Shown one piece after another: positions 21,921 to 31,972 of a DNA stretch of 64,000 nucleotides (position 1 is the first letter of the stretch; the number at the start of each line of letters is the position of its first letter). Source of the stretch: Polaromonas sp. (GTDB lineage: Bacteria; Pseudomonadota; Gammaproteobacteria; Burkholderiales; Burkholderiaceae_C); the NCBI RefSeq assembly GCF_029945685.1, contig NZ_JAQSDA010000014.1, positions 62,001 through 126,000 on the forward strand. Reading direction: 5' to 3'. The translations under genes and the position numbers were made by a program. The notes beneath the pieces are model-generated. The model ran no database searches and was not told where the DNA came from. It saw only the letters and a program-made list of their open reading frames with translations.

Positions 21921-23046
21921 GGACCAAGTTGGTCCGGTGAATCATTTCGGCTTCACCGGTATAACCGAGCAGTTTTTCGAATTCTGAAGAGGGTTTGCGA
22001 CAGATCAGCCGGGCCTCGGCGCTGGAGTAGTTGGCCAGCCCGCGGGCGACTTCGGCGCCGTTGCCGTCGCGAATGGCGATCACGTCGCCGCGGGAAAACT
22101 CGCCCTGCACGGCGGTCATGCCGATGGGGAGCAGGCTTTTGCCCTCGTCGCGTACCTTGACGGCCGCGCCGGCGTCCACCGTCACGGCGCCTCGCAACTG
22201 CAGATGGTCGGCGATCCATTGTTTGCGGGCCTGGTTCTTTCCCGTCGGGGCAACCAGCAGCGTGCCAATGGCTTCGCCCTGTGTCAGTCGGATCAAGGCA
22301 TTCGGTTCCCGGCCCCAGGCAATCACGGTGGAAGCGCCGGACCCGGCCGCGCGTTTGGCCGCCAGGATTTTCGTGATCATGCCGCCCTTGCCGATGCTGG
22401 AGCCTGCGCCGCCCGCCATGGCTTCCAGCGCAGGGTCGCCGGCTTGCGCCTCATGGACAAAACGCGCCGAGGCATCCTTGCGCGGGTCGGCGGTGTACAG
22501 GCCTTTCTGGTCGGTCAGAATGATCAGTGCATCAGCATCGACCAAGTTGGCCACCAGGGCGCCCAGGGTGTCGTTGTCGCCGAACTTGATTTCATCGTTG
22601 ACCACGGTGTCGTTTTCGTTGATCACCGGCACCACGCCGAGCTGGAGCAAGGTCAGCAGGGTAGAGCGGGCATTGAGATAACGTTCGCGATCGGCCAGGT
22701 CGGCATGGGTGAGCAGCACCTGCGCACTGCCGACACCGTTTTCGCGAAGCTGGCTTTCATACACCTGCACCAGGCCCATCTGGCCCACGGCGGCGGCGGC
22801 CTGCAGTTCATGGATGGCCTTGGGACGCGTGGCCCAGCCCAGACGTTTCATGCCCTCGGCGATGGCACCGCTACTGACCATGATGACTTCCCGGCCACTT
22901 TTGACCAGCACGGCGAGCTGCTGACACCACTGCCCGATCGCCAGCGCGTCCAGCCCCCGGCCTTCGTCGGTGACCAGGCTGGAGCCAACCTTGACGACGA
23001 TGCGTCTGGCGCTGAGGAGGACGGTGGACGCTGTTTTTTCCTGCAT
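21910..23046 (-). CDS. proB: Glutamate 5-kinase
   Basis: First step of proline synthesis: phosphorylates the gamma-carboxyl of glutamate. 378 residues with an amino-acid-kinase domain ([46 protein letters not shown]) and a C-terminal PUA domain (about 285-370). Third gene of a minus-strand group rplU-rpmA-obg-proB. A palindromic element copy lies between it and obg. Confidence 0.95.
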   Translation of the reverse strand: MQEKTASTVLLSARRIVVKVGSSLVTDEGRGLDALAIGQWCQQLAVLVKSGREVIMVSSGAIAEGMKRLGWATRPKAIHELQAAAAVGQMGLVQVYESQLRENGVGSAQVLLTHADLADRERYLNARSTLLTLLQLGVVPVINENDTVVNDEIKFGDNDTLGALVANLVDADALIILTDQKGLYTADPRKDASARFVHEAQAGDPALEAMAGGAGSSIGKGGMITKILAAKRAAGSGASTVIAWGREPNALIRLTQGEAIGTLLVAPTGKNQARKQWIADHLQLRGAVTVDAGAAVKVRDEGKSLLPIGMTAVQGEFSRGDVIAIRDGNGAEVARGLANYSSAEARLICRKPSSEFEKLLGYTGEAEMIHRTNLVLTA

Positions 23047-23053
23047 GTTCAGG

Positions 23054-23114
23054 GTATTTTAGGGCTCCAGCCCTTGGTGGACGGACGCAAGTAGCTACTA
23101 TTTTTGTAGCACAG
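23054..23114 (-). repeat. Palindromic element copy F (obg/proB gap)
   Basis: Minus-strand copy: GCTACAAAAATAGTAGCTAC, then TTGCGTCCGTCC, CAAGGGCTGG, AGCCC and TAAAATA. The first stem is perfect (GCTACAAAAATAGTAGC) and the tail adds AGGGCT/AGCCCT pairing. It occupies most of the 91-base gap between obg and proB. Confidence 0.75.
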
Positions 23115-23137
23115 CAAAAAAACGGCGGGAGGCGCTT

Positions 23138-24223
23138 TCAGCCGGCCGCTGGCGGCTCTGCCGGCAACTCTGCAAAGCGCGGGTCGATCTCTTCCGGCTC
23201 CTGCTCGCTTTTCTGCACTGACTTGACGTGCTGGTAAATCGTCTTGACCAGCTGCTCGCAACCCTCGCGTGTCAGGGCCGAGATCTCGAACACCGGACCC
23301 TTGAACTTGAAACGCTTGACAAAGTCCTTGACCCGCGCGGCGCGCTTGTCCGCATCCACCATGTCGAGCTTGTTGAGCACCAGCCAGCGCGGTTTGTTGT
23401 ACAGCGCCTCATCGTATTTCTTGAGCTCGGCCACAATGGCCTTTGCCTGTGCCACAGGATCCACGCTGTCGTCAAAAGGCGCCATGTCCACGATGTGCAG
23501 CAGCAGGCGGGTGCGCTGCAGGTGGCGCAGGAACAGGTGGCCCAGACCGGCGCCTTCGGAGGCACCCTCGATCAGGCCGGGTAAATCCGCAACAACAAAA
23601 CTCTGTTCGGGGCCGACCCGCACCACACCAAGGTTGGGGTGCAGGGTGGTGAAAGGGTAGTCGGCAATACGCGGCCTGGCGTTGGAGATGGCCGAGATGA
23701 AGGTGGATTTGCCCGCGTTGGGCATGCCCAGCAGGCCGACATCGGCCAGGACTTTCAGTTCCAGCTTGAGACTTTTGTGTTCACCGGGCCAACCCGGTGT
23801 CTTGCTGCGCGGCGCGCGGTTGGTCGAGCTCTTGAAGCGCAGGTTGCCGAAGCCACCGTCGCCGCCCTTGGCGATCAGCACTTCCTCGCCGGGGACCAGC
23901 AGCTCATACAGAACCTCGCCGGTTTCGGCATCGGTCAGGATGGTGCCCACCGGCATCTTGAGGATGATGTCGTCGCCCTTGGCGCCAAACATGTCCGAGC
24001 CCATGCCATGCTCGCCGTTGCGTGCATGGTGACGGCGTGAAAACCGGAAATCCACCAGGGTGTTCAGATTGACGTCTGCCAGGGCATACACATGTCCTCC
24101 GCGTCCGCCGTCACCCCCGTTGGGCCCACCGAACTCCTTGTACTTTTCATGGCGGAAGGAGACGCAGCCACTCCCGCCATCGCCAGCGGCGATGTCAATA
24201 TAGGCTTCGTCAACAAATTTCAT
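23138..24223 (-). CDS. obg: Obg/CgtA-family ribosome-associated GTPase
   Basis: 361 residues: glycine-rich Obg fold (1-158, [24 protein letters not shown] begins near residue 14), then the G domain with G1 [10 protein letters not shown]2 around [12 protein letters not shown]3 [13 protein letters not shown]4 NKLD, and a short acidic C-terminus. Acts in 50S maturation and stress control. Follows rplU-rpmA but is separated by a hairpin terminator, so it probably also has its own promoter. Confidence 0.96.
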   Translation of the reverse strand: MKFVDEAYIDIAAGDGGSGCVSFRHEKYKEFGGPNGGDGGRGGHVYALADVNLNTLVDFRFSRRHHARNGEHGMGSDMFGAKGDDIILKMPVGTILTDAETGEVLYELLVPGEEVLIAKGGDGGFGNLRFKSSTNRAPRSKTPGWPGEHKSLKLELKVLADVGLLGMPNAGKSTFISAISNARPRIADYPFTTLHPNLGVVRVGPEQSFVVADLPGLIEGASEGAGLGHLFLRHLQRTRLLLHIVDMAPFDDSVDPVAQAKAIVAELKKYDEALYNKPRWLVLNKLDMVDADKRAARVKDFVKRFKFKGPVFEISALTREGCEQLVKTIYQHVKSVQKSEQEPEEIDPRFAELPAEPPAAG

Positions 24224-24297
24224 GATCTTGTAAAGGAGTCCGGCAGCACGGGCCGCCGGACTCCTGAAGGTAGTTTACAAACATTAAAAACAAGAGG

Positions 24298-24332
24298 GGC
24301 CAAAACAACAAAGCCCCGACCAAGCGGGGCTT
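24298..24332 (-). terminator. Rho-independent terminator after rpmA
   Basis: AAGCCCCG (24311-24318) pairs perfectly with CGGGGCTT (24325-24332) around a 6-base loop. Reading on the minus strand, it is followed by TGTTGTTTTGG. It sits 23 bases past the rpmA stop and before obg, and should isolate the ribosomal operon from obg-proB at least partly. Confidence 0.75.
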
Positions 24333-24354
24333 CGATGCCATCGAAGTGATCAGC

Positions 24355-24612
24355 TTACGCTGGTGTCACGTTGACGGTGTGCTTGTTCAGCGCGCCTTTG
24401 ACGGCAAACGAGACCGAACCGTCCACCAGTGCAAACAGCGTGTGGTCCTTGCCGATGCCGACATTGACGCCAGGATGGAACTTGGTGCCACGCTGGCGCA
24501 CGATGATGCTGCCTGCGTTGATCACTTCGCCGCCAAACTTCTTGACGCCCAACATCTTGGGCTTGGAATCCCGCCCGTTTCGCGTAGAGCCGCCGCCTTT
24601 TTTCTGTGCCAT
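24355..24612 (-). CDS. rpmA: 50S ribosomal protein L27
   Basis: 85 residues, full length. The start [20 protein letters not shown] and the core [23 protein letters not shown] are diagnostic. The N-terminal tail reaches the peptidyl-transferase centre. It lies 28 bases after rplU in the same transcript. Confidence 0.98.
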   Translation of the reverse strand: MAQKKGGGSTRNGRDSKPKMLGVKKFGGEVINAGSIIVRQRGTKFHPGVNVGIGKDHTLFALVDGSVSFAVKGALNKHTVNVTPA

Positions 24613-24640
24613 TTTTCAATACTCCTTGGTGCGTCGCTGC

Positions 24641-24952
24641 TTAGCCGGCGATGACGCCGATTTGCAATTCCGTGAAGTTCTGACGGTGACCTTGACGTTT
24701 TTGGTAGTGCTTGCGCCTACGCATTTTGAAAATGCGCACTTTGTCGCCCCTGCCGTGAGACAGGACAGTTACCGTAACAGTAGCGCCGGACACCAAGGGC
24801 GTACCAACCGTGATTGTGCTGCCGCTTCCGACAGCCAATACCTGGTCAATAACGATCTCTTGGCCTACGTCCGCAGCAATCTGTTCTACTTTAATTTTTT
24901 CACCAGTGGCAACTCTGTATTGTTTGCCGCCGGTTTTTATGACCGCGTACAT
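24641..24952 (-). CDS. rplU: 50S ribosomal protein L21
   Basis: 103 residues. The start [20 protein letters not shown] at 24952 is the family start; the open frame continues 13 codons upstream without support. [23 protein letters not shown] is the RNA-binding C-terminal signature. First gene of the rplU-rpmA operon, divergent from ispB. Confidence 0.97.
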   Translation of the reverse strand: MYAVIKTGGKQYRVATGEKIKVEQIAADVGQEIVIDQVLAVGSGSTITVGTPLVSGATVTVTVLSHGRGDKVRIFKMRRRKHYQKRQGHRQNFTELQIGVIAG

Positions 24953-25001
24953 GTAAGACCTCGTATGTGAGTTCTGCGGACGGATTTCCACAGAGCCCTA
25001 G

Positions 25002-25007
25002 ATTCTA
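25002..25007 (-). promoter_or_regulatory. Possible -10 element of the rplU-rpmA promoter
   Basis: TAGAAT on the minus strand, 50 bases upstream of the rplU start. The hexamer 17 bases further upstream (TGGGAT) is a poor -35 match. The call rests on position, in the short divergent gap to ispB. Confidence 0.3.
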
Positions 25008-25087
25008 GCACGGCGCCATTATTTATCCCAGGTCCTGGGGTTCGCAGCCGCTGGAGGTGCCGGACGGGGTGCTGCTTTCTATAATTC

Positions 25088-26095
25088 ATGAAATCTCATG
25101 TCTGGACTGTTTTGACTGTAAATTCTTCTAGCACCGCCGCCGCACTGGCCCTGATTGCCGACGACATGCAGGCCATGGACGCCGTGATCGCGCGCCGCCT
25201 GAGCACCGAAGTGCCCTTGGTCAGTGAGGTATCGCAATACATCATCGCAGCCGGTGGCAAGCGCCTGCGCCCTGCGCTGCTGCTGCTGATGTGCGGTGCC
25301 TTGGGCTACCAGGGTGAGCAGCGTTTCAATCTGGCCGCTGTGGTGGAATTCATACATACGGCGACCTTGCTCCACGATGACGTGGTTGACGAGTCCTCCC
25401 TGCGCCGCGGCCGTGCCACCGCCAACGCTGCATTTGGCAACCCGGCCAGTGTTCTGGTGGGGGATTTCCTTTATTCCAGGGCCTTCCAGATGATGGTTGA
25501 TGCCGGCGACATGCGCATCATGCAAACCCTGGCCGAGGCGACCAACATCATTGCCGAAGGCGAAGTGCTTCAGTTGATGAACATGCACGATGCCGGCTTG
25601 TCCGAGGAAGACTATCTGCGCGTAATCCGCTCGAAAACCGCCAAGCTGTTTGAGGCGAGCGCCCGGCTGGCTGCATTGCTGGCGCAGGTGCCGCCCGACA
25701 TGGAGCGTGCCTGCGCCGATTACGGACAGGCGCTGGGAACCGCCTTCCAGGTGATTGACGATGTGCTGGACTATGACGGTGATGCCGATGAAATGGGAAA
25801 AAACCTCGGGGACGATCTGCGCGAAGGCAAGGCCACCCTGCCGCTGATCATCGCCATGCAGCGCGGCACCTCTGAAGAGCAGGCCACCATCCGGCGGGCC
25901 ATCGAGACCGGCGGGACGGGGCAACTGGCCGAGATCGTGGTCATTGTCCGCAAGACCGGTGCCTTGCAGGCGACCCGGGATGCAGCGGCCGCGGAGGCCC
26001 AACGCGCCATACGGGCGCTGGCGGCATTAGGGGCCAACCCCTATAGCGAGGCCTTGCTACAATTGGCATCTCAGTTGCTGCAGCGTCGTTCCTGA
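25088..26095 (+). CDS. ispB: Octaprenyl-diphosphate synthase
   Basis: Trans-prenyltransferase that builds the ubiquinone side chain. 335 residues. First aspartate-rich motif LLHDDVVDESSLRRG, second VIDDVLDYDGD; the intact GGKRLRPALLLL region binds the allylic substrate. The chosen ATG 25088 has no ribosome site and lies two bases after a TATAAT. The N-terminal ~12 residues are not typical, so a downstream TTG at 25112 is an alternative. Divergent from rplU, as in many proteobacteria. Works with ubiE, ubiJ and ubiB in this window. Confidence 0.92.
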   Translation: MKSHVWTVLTVNSSSTAAALALIADDMQAMDAVIARRLSTEVPLVSEVSQYIIAAGGKRLRPALLLLMCGALGYQGEQRFNLAAVVEFIHTATLLHDDVVDESSLRRGRATANAAFGNPASVLVGDFLYSRAFQMMVDAGDMRIMQTLAEATNIIAEGEVLQLMNMHDAGLSEEDYLRVIRSKTAKLFEASARLAALLAQVPPDMERACADYGQALGTAFQVIDDVLDYDGDADEMGKNLGDDLREGKATLPLIIAMQRGTSEEQATIRRAIETGGTGQLAEIVVIVRKTGALQATRDAAAAEAQRAIRALAALGANPYSEALLQLASQLLQRRS

Positions 26096-26114
26096 CGCTT
26101 GTTCGAGCACTTTT

Positions 26115-26191
26115 CGGGGTGTAGCTTAGCCTGGTAGAGCGCTACGTTCGGGACGTAGAGGCCGGAGGTTCGAATCCTCTCACCCCGACCA
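26115..26191 (+). tRNA. tRNA-Pro (anticodon CGG)
   Basis: 77-base cloverleaf with encoded CCA. Acceptor stem CGGGGTG/CACCCCG, anticodon stem CTACG/CGTAG around TTCGGGA, T-arm GGAGG-TTCGAAT-CCTCT. It lies 19 bases after ispB. Confidence 0.96.
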
Positions 26192-26348
26192 TTCAAGGTC
26201 CGCTCCCGTCCCCCGCATCCCGTCCGAGGATGTCCGATCTTTGCTTTGTTCCAACACCGGGTCAGGGGCAGCACGCTTTTAGATTTACACCGCCAGATCT
26301 ATCGGCGATGATGTCAATTTTATCAATTCGGGCTGGATTCTCAACACC

Positions 26349-28085
26349 ATGGCAGCTGTCGATACAGTAAGCACCGCACCCGCAGCGCTGGCATTGCCCG
26401 GCTTGGGCAGGGCGTTGGTCATTGCAGGCAAGCTGGGCCAAAAGGCCGCGGAGGACATCTTTCGCAAGGCCCAGAGCGGGCGGACCAGCTTCATTGCCGA
26501 ATTGACAGGGTCCGGCGCGGTATCCCCGTCCGACCTTGCGCACACCATGTCCACCGCGTTTGCGGCCCCCCTTCTTGACCTGAATGCGATAGACACACAG
26601 CGTTTGCCCAAGGGTTTGCTGGACACGAAAATCTGTCAGGCCTACCGGATTGTGGTTCTGAGCAAGCGCAGCAACCGCCTGATTGTTGCGACCGCCGACC
26701 CGTCCGATCAGGAGGCTGCGGAAAAGATCAAGTTCTCTACCCAGATGGGGGTGGACTGGGTCATTGCCGAATACGACAAGCTGTCCAAGATGGTGGAAGC
26801 GTCCGCCACTACCGCGTCCGAAGCCATGGACAGCATCATCGGCGACGATTTCGAATTTGATGAATCCACCGCCGAAGCGGCCAGCGCGGACAGCAACGAC
26901 ACAGGTGTTTCGGAGGTCGAGGACGCGCCGGTCGTCAAGTTTCTGCACAAAATGCTGCTCGACGCTTTCAGCATGCGGGCTTCTGACCTGCATTTCGAGC
27001 CCTATGAGCATACCTACCGGGTGCGCTTCCGCATCGACGGCGAGCTGCGCGAGATTGCCTCGCCTCCTGTGGCCATCAAGGAGAAGCTGGCCTCGCGGAT
27101 CAAGGTCATCTCGAAAATGGACATTTCGGAAAAGCGGGTTCCCCAGGACGGGAAAATGAAGCTGAAAATCGGTCCCGACCGGGTGATCGATTTCCGTGTC
27201 AGCACCCTGCCCACCATGTTCGGTGAAAAGATCGTGATCCGTATCCTGGATCCGAGCAGCGCCAAACTCGGCATTGATGCCCTGGGGTACGAGCCCATCG
27301 AAAAGGAGCGCCTGCTCAAGGCTGTTCAGCGTCCCTACGGCATGGTGCTCGTGACAGGCCCGACCGGGTCCGGCAAAACCGTGTCCCTTTACACCTGCCT
27401 GAATATCCTGAACAAGCCGGGCGTGAACATCGCAACGGCAGAGGACCCGGCCGAGATCAACCTGCCGGGCGTCAACCAGGTCAGCATGAACGACAAGGCC
27501 GGCCTGACGTTTTCCGTGGCCCTGAAAGCCTTTTTGCGGCAGGACCCGGACATCATCATGGTCGGCGAGATCCGCGATCTGGAAACGGCCGAAATCTCCA
27601 TCAAGGCCGCCCAGACCGGCCACCTGGTGCTCTCCACCCTGCACACCAACGATGCGCCGGCCACCCTGACGCGGCTACGCAACATGGGCATTGCCCCCTT
27701 CAACATCGCCTCGAGCGTCATCCTGATCACGGCACAGCGCCTGGCGCGGCGCCTTTGCCCCAATTGCAAGGCGCCCGCTGATATTCCGCGTGAGACGCTG
27801 CTGGACGCGGGTTTCAAGGAGGAGGATGTGGATGGCACCTGGACGCCTTACCGTCCCGTCGGGTGCTCCATGTGCAACAACGGCTACAAGGGCCGGGTCG
27901 GGGTTTACCAGGTCATGCCCATCACTGAAGAGCTCCAGCGGATCATCCTGCGCGATGGCAGCGCGCTCGAAATCGCTGCGCAGGCAGAAAGCGAGGGCGT
28001 CAAAAGCCTGCGTGGAGCGGGGCTGCACAAAGTCAAGCTCGGCATGACCTCACTCGAAGAAGTCCTGGCCTGCACCAATGTTTAA
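26349..28085 (+). CDS. pilB: Type IV pilus assembly ATPase PilB
   Basis: Hexameric motor that drives pilus extension. 578 residues. N-terminal MshEN-type domain, ATPase with Walker A GPTGSGKT, the Asp box, Walker B IIMVGEIRDLETAEI, the His box TGHLVLSTLHTNDAP, and a tetracysteine zinc site (CPNC and CSMC). No clear ribosome site precedes ATG 26349. First gene of pilB-pilC-pilD; no pilin gene is present here. Confidence 0.96.
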   Translation: MAAVDTVSTAPAALALPGLGRALVIAGKLGQKAAEDIFRKAQSGRTSFIAELTGSGAVSPSDLAHTMSTAFAAPLLDLNAIDTQRLPKGLLDTKICQAYRIVVLSKRSNRLIVATADPSDQEAAEKIKFSTQMGVDWVIAEYDKLSKMVEASATTASEAMDSIIGDDFEFDESTAEAASADSNDTGVSEVEDAPVVKFLHKMLLDAFSMRASDLHFEPYEHTYRVRFRIDGELREIASPPVAIKEKLASRIKVISKMDISEKRVPQDGKMKLKIGPDRVIDFRVSTLPTMFGEKIVIRILDPSSAKLGIDALGYEPIEKERLLKAVQRPYGMVLVTGPTGSGKTVSLYTCLNILNKPGVNIATAEDPAEINLPGVNQVSMNDKAGLTFSVALKAFLRQDPDIIMVGEIRDLETAEISIKAAQTGHLVLSTLHTNDAPATLTRLRNMGIAPFNIASSVILITAQRLARRLCPNCKAPADIPRETLLDAGFKEEDVDGTWTPYRPVGCSMCNNGYKGRVGVYQVMPITEELQRIILRDGSALEIAAQAESEGVKSLRGAGLHKVKLGMTSLEEVLACTNV

Positions 28086-28168
28086 GCCATTGTTTCTCAA
28101 CAGGCCGGTCGCTGGCATCGCTGGGCATTTCGAGTCCCCATCATCACTTCCTTACTGAAGAAGGCACC

Positions 28169-29386
28169 ATGGCAACTGCAGCATCCAGAGACATCAAGGA
28201 GTTTGTCTTCGAGTGGGAAGGCAAGGATCGCAATGGCAAGCAGGTGCGGGGAGAAACCCGTGCGGTGGGCGAAAACCAGGTCAAGGCTTCCCTGCGCCGG
28301 CAGGGTGTGCTGGCGACCAAGATCAAAAAGCGTGGCATGCGTTCGGGCAAGTCCATCAAGCCCCGGGATATCGCCATTTTCACCCGTCAGCTGGCCACCA
28401 TGATGAAGGCTGGCGTGCCTTTGCTGCAGGCTTTCGACATTGTCGGGCGCGGCAACGCCAATGCCAGCGTGACCAAGCTGCTCAATGACGTGCGCACCGA
28501 TGTTGAAACCGGCACGTCCCTGAGCGCTGCCTTTCGCAAATACCCTCTGTACTTCAATGCGCTGTATTGCAATCTGGTGGAAGCTGGCGAGGCGGCAGGT
28601 ATCCTGGAGCAGTTGCTGGATCGTCTTGCCGTCTATATGGAGAAAACCGAGGCCATCAAGTCGAAAATCAAGTCGGCACTGATGTACCCGACTTCGGTGG
28701 TGGTGGTGGCTTTTGTGGTGGTTGCGGTGATCATGATTTTCGTGATTCCCGCGTTCAAGGAAGTGTTCACCTCTTTCGGTGCGGATTTGCCGGCTCCGAC
28801 ACTGTTTGTCATGGCCATCAGCGAGTTTTTTGTGGCTTACTGGTGGCTCATTTTTGGTGGCGTCGGCGGGAGCGTCTATTTTTTCATGCAGGCCTGGAAG
28901 CGCAATGAAAAAGTACAGCGGGTGATGGACCGCCTTCTGCTGAAAATGCCGGTGTTTGGTGCACTGATTGAAAAGTCCTGCATCGCCCGCTGGACGCGCA
29001 CGCTGTCAACCATGTTCGCAGCGGGTGTGCCACTGGTGGAGGCCCTGGACTCGGTCGGTGGCGCGTCCGGCAACTCTCTTTACGAGGACGCTACCCGAAA
29101 GATCCAGCAGGAAGTCTCGACCGGCACCAGCCTGACGGCAGCCATGGGCAATGCCAACCTGTTTCCGACCATGGTGTTGCAGATGTGCGCCATCGGCGAG
29201 GAGTCGGGTTCCGTGGACCATATGCTTGGAAAAGCAGCAGATTTTTATGAGGCAGAGGTCGATGAGATGGTGGCGGGCCTGTCCAGCCTGATGGAGCCCA
29301 TCATCATCGTGTTCCTCGGTGGGCTGATCGGCGGGATTGTGGTGTCCATGTACCTGCCGATCTTCAAACTGGGCCAAGTGGTCTGA
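28169..29386 (+). CDS. pilC: Type IV pilus inner-membrane platform protein PilC
   Basis: 405 residues with two homologous T2SSF domains (about 68-190 and 270-395) and three membrane helices, the first VVVAFVVVAVIMIFVIPAF and the last IIIVFLGGLIGGIVVSMYLP. It couples PilB motion to pilin insertion. 83 bases after pilB; its stop and the pilD start share a base (TGATG). Confidence 0.96.
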   Translation: MATAASRDIKEFVFEWEGKDRNGKQVRGETRAVGENQVKASLRRQGVLATKIKKRGMRSGKSIKPRDIAIFTRQLATMMKAGVPLLQAFDIVGRGNANASVTKLLNDVRTDVETGTSLSAAFRKYPLYFNALYCNLVEAGEAAGILEQLLDRLAVYMEKTEAIKSKIKSALMYPTSVVVVAFVVVAVIMIFVIPAFKEVFTSFGADLPAPTLFVMAISEFFVAYWWLIFGGVGGSVYFFMQAWKRNEKVQRVMDRLLLKMPVFGALIEKSCIARWTRTLSTMFAAGVPLVEALDSVGGASGNSLYEDATRKIQQEVSTGTSLTAAMGNANLFPTMVLQMCAIGEESGSVDHMLGKAADFYEAEVDEMVAGLSSLMEPIIIVFLGGLIGGIVVSMYLPIFKLGQVV

Positions 29387-30246
29387 TGCCCGGGCTTGCG
29401 CTCGGTTTGCCTGCGGAATTCAACGCCGCACTGGCCGGTATCCTGGGGCTCTTGGTCGGCAGCTTCCTCAATGTGGTCATTTACCGCTTGCCGAAAATGA
29501 TGGAGAGGCAGTGGGCGGCCGAATGCGCCGAGCTTGCCGGCAAGGTTGCCGATCATGGCGAAAAATTCAATTTGATGGTGCCCCGTTCCCGCTGCTCAAG
29601 CTGCGGCCATGTGATTGCCTGGTACGAAAACATTCCCATTCTGAGTTACCTTTTCCTGCGGGGAAAGTGTTCTGTCTGTGGCACGAAGTTCGGATGGCGC
29701 TATCCGTTGGTGGAGGCCGTCACGGGTGCTTTTTTCTTTTTTTGCGCCTGGCGCTGGGGCTTGACCGCCACCGGCCTGGCCTGGAGCGGTTTTGCCGCCA
29801 CCTTGCTGGCACTGGCGCTGATTGACTGGGATACCACGCTGTTGCCGGACGACGTCACCTTGCCGCTGTTGTGGGCGGGGCTGATCGTCGCGGCGCTGGG
29901 CTGGAATCCGGCGGTGCAACTCACGGCGGCGCTGTGGGGCGCGGTGGCCGGTTATCTGTCCCTGTGGCTGGTGTACTGGGCTTTCAAGCTGGTGACCGGC
30001 AAGGAAGGCATGGGATACGGAGACTTCAAGCTTTTTGCGGCCCTGGGTGCCTGGTTCGGCTGGAGTGCCCTGGTGCCGATGATCCTGATGGCGTCGGTGA
30101 TCGGCGCCCTGGTTGGCATTGCATTGAAGTTCTCCAGTGGCTTGCGCGAAGGCGGGTATGTGCCTTTTGGCCCCTTCCTGGCAGGTGCTGGATTGACGGC
30201 CATGGTGTTTGGTCCCCAGTCCATTCTGCGGTTTATCGGGTTGTAG
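29386..30246 (+). CDS. pilD: Prepilin leader peptidase / N-methyltransferase
   Basis: 286 residues. Cleaves and N-methylates type IV prepilins. The N-terminal GSFLNVVIYRLP, a four-cysteine zinc site (CSSCGHVIAWYENIP ... CSVCG), and the two catalytic aspartates (ALIDWDTTLLPDD and GYGDFKLFA) are all present, with about eight membrane helices. Overlaps the pilC stop by one base. Followed 4 bases later by coaE. Confidence 0.96.
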   Translation: MPGLALGLPAEFNAALAGILGLLVGSFLNVVIYRLPKMMERQWAAECAELAGKVADHGEKFNLMVPRSRCSSCGHVIAWYENIPILSYLFLRGKCSVCGTKFGWRYPLVEAVTGAFFFFCAWRWGLTATGLAWSGFAATLLALALIDWDTTLLPDDVTLPLLWAGLIVAALGWNPAVQLTAALWGAVAGYLSLWLVYWAFKLVTGKEGMGYGDFKLFAALGAWFGWSALVPMILMASVIGALVGIALKFSSGLREGGYVPFGPFLAGAGLTAMVFGPQSILRFIGL

Positions 30247-30250
30247 CCTC

Positions 30251-30850
30251 ATGCGGGCATTGCGCTTGGGTTTGACGGGCGGGATTGGCAGCGGAAAAAG
30301 CACGGTTGCGACGATGCTGGCCGACTGCGGGGCTGCGGTGATTGATTCCGACGCCATCTCGCGTCAGCTCACGGCGCCAGGAGGCGCTGCCATGGACAGG
30401 ATTTCAGAGCAGTTTGGTGCCCGGTTCATCACGCCGGAAGGCGGCTTGAACCGCGACGCGATGCGTGAGCACGTTTTTGCGGATGCCAAGGCAAAAAAAC
30501 AGCTGGAAGCGATTATCCATCCGCTGGTCGGCGAAGAAACCGCCCGGCAGGCCGGGCAGGCCAACAGCGCATGTATCGTGTTTGATGTCCCCCTGCTGGT
30601 TGAGTCAGGCCGCTGGCGCCAGCGTGTGGACCAGGTGCTGGTGGTGGACTGCAGCGAGGCAACACAGGTCAGCCGGGTGATGGCGCGCAATGGATGGACG
30701 CGTGAAGCGGTGGAACGTGTCCTGGCCGGGCAGGCGAACCGCGACCAACGGCTCGCGGCCGCCGACATCTGCATTTACAACGATGCGCCCTTGTCGCTGG
30801 CTGCGCTGGCGGTCATGGTTCAGCAACTGTCGCAGCGCTTCGGGCTATGA
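30251..30850 (+). CDS. coaE: Dephospho-CoA kinase
   Basis: Last step of coenzyme A synthesis. 199 residues. P-loop GLTGGIGSGKST at the N-terminus, DSDAISRQLT, and the CoA-domain segment FDVPLLVESGRW. The start ATG 30251 (MRALRLGLTGG) lies four bases after the pilD stop. The order pilD-coaE-zapD-yacG is a conserved proteobacterial string. Confidence 0.95.
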   Translation: MRALRLGLTGGIGSGKSTVATMLADCGAAVIDSDAISRQLTAPGGAAMDRISEQFGARFITPEGGLNRDAMREHVFADAKAKKQLEAIIHPLVGEETARQAGQANSACIVFDVPLLVESGRWRQRVDQVLVVDCSEATQVSRVMARNGWTREAVERVLAGQANRDQRLAAADICIYNDAPLSLAALAVMVQQLSQRFGL

Positions 30851-30888
30851 TGGATGGACAACCAACCCGCTGAAAAAGATATATCGCA

Positions 30889-31644
30889 GTGATCCTTTAC
30901 GAGTATCCCTTCAACGAACGCATTCGTACCTATTTGCGACTTGAGCATCTGTTTCACCGCTTGGGCGAATTGGCTGCGCGCGAACATCCGACCGACCACC
31001 ACTACGCCATCACCACCATTTTCGAGATCATGGACGTGGCGGCCCGGGCCGACCTGAAGACCGATGTACTCAAGGACCTGGACCGGCAGAAACACACACT
31101 GAACGGCTACCGCGGCAACCCTGCGATTTCCGAGGCGGTGCTGGACGAGGTCACCGGGCAGCTCGATGGCTGTTTTGCGGCGCTGAACAGCCTGCCCGGG
31201 AAGGCGGGACAGTCCCTGACTGAAAACGACTGGCTCATGAGCATTCGCAGCCGCATTGGCATCCCCGGCGGAACCTGCGAGTTCGATCTGCCGGCTTATT
31301 TCGCCTGGCAGCACTTTGACGCGCACCAGCGGCAACAGGACCTGCAGCGCTGGATCGCCACGCTGGTGCCGCTGGCCGAGTCGGTCCGGATGTTGCTCAA
31401 GTTGTTGCGCGACTCCGGTCTACCGCAAAAAGTCGTGGCGGCGGGTGGGCAGTACCAGCAAACCCTGCCGCAGGGACGTACGTTCCAGCTTCTGCGCCTG
31501 CTGATCGACCCCAGCCTCGGGCTGATTCCGGAGATCAGCGGTAACCGCCTGATGGTTTCCGTGCGCCTCATGCGCCATGAAAGCGACGACCGGCTGCACG
31601 CCAGCACTGACGACGCCGCGTTCGAACTGACACTTTGTTCCTGA
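30889..31644 (+). CDS. zapD: Cell division protein ZapD
   Basis: FtsZ-bundling protein of the Z-ring. 251 residues, beginning at GTG 30889 with ILYEYPFNERIRTYLRLEHL, which matches family members including E. coli YacF. The helical N-terminal half and beta-rich C-terminal half (GNRLMVSVRLMRHE) are as expected. No close ribosome site is seen before the GTG. Located between coaE and yacG as usual. Confidence 0.93.
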   Translation: MILYEYPFNERIRTYLRLEHLFHRLGELAAREHPTDHHYAITTIFEIMDVAARADLKTDVLKDLDRQKHTLNGYRGNPAISEAVLDEVTGQLDGCFAALNSLPGKAGQSLTENDWLMSIRSRIGIPGGTCEFDLPAYFAWQHFDAHQRQQDLQRWIATLVPLAESVRMLLKLLRDSGLPQKVVAAGGQYQQTLPQGRTFQLLRLLIDPSLGLIPEISGNRLMVSVRLMRHESDDRLHASTDDAAFELTLCS

Positions 31645-31701
31645 GACCGTCCGTTGGACGCCGGTCCTGCCCCCAGATTTTTCCAGCGTGAACTCGCCAC
31701 C

Positions 31702-31908
31702 ATGAATCCCGACCAGCCTCCACCCAAAACAGTGGTCTGCCCCACCTGCGGCGGCCCCAGCATTTTTGCGCCGGAAAACCGGTTTCGGCCTTTTTGCAGC
31801 GAGCGCTGCAAAAATATCGATCTGGGCGCCTGGGCCAGCGAGGGTTTTCGTTTGCCGGCCGACGCCCCGCCGGATGACCAGGTCTACGGCGACGCCAGGT
31901 TGCAGTAA
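31702..31908 (+). CDS. yacG: DNA gyrase inhibitor YacG
   Basis: 68-residue zinc protein. The four ligands are in CPTCGG and [14 protein letters not shown]; the flanking Trp and the acidic C-terminal tail are conserved. In E. coli YacG binds GyrB and blocks DNA binding. I chose ATG 31702 ([13 protein letters not shown]). Confidence 0.92.
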   Translation: MNPDQPPPKTVVCPTCGGPSIFAPENRFRPFCSERCKNIDLGAWASEGFRLPADAPPDDQVYGDARLQ

Positions 31909-31972
31909 GGGCCTGCCATCGTGTAAAAAGCGGTGTGGCAGCGCGCCGACCGATAACCAGGAGGAGAGGGAC

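Noticed and set aside
25080..25085. TATAAT before ispB as its promoter
   Set aside because: It ends two bases before the ATG, so transcription would begin inside the gene, and no -35 hexamer is at the right distance. It is valid only if a downstream start is used.
26041..26095. TTGCTACAATTGG at the end of ispB as another palindromic element copy
   Set aside because: The codons give LLQLASQLL, which is normal for the family C-terminus, and the AAGGGC and GGCC blocks are missing.
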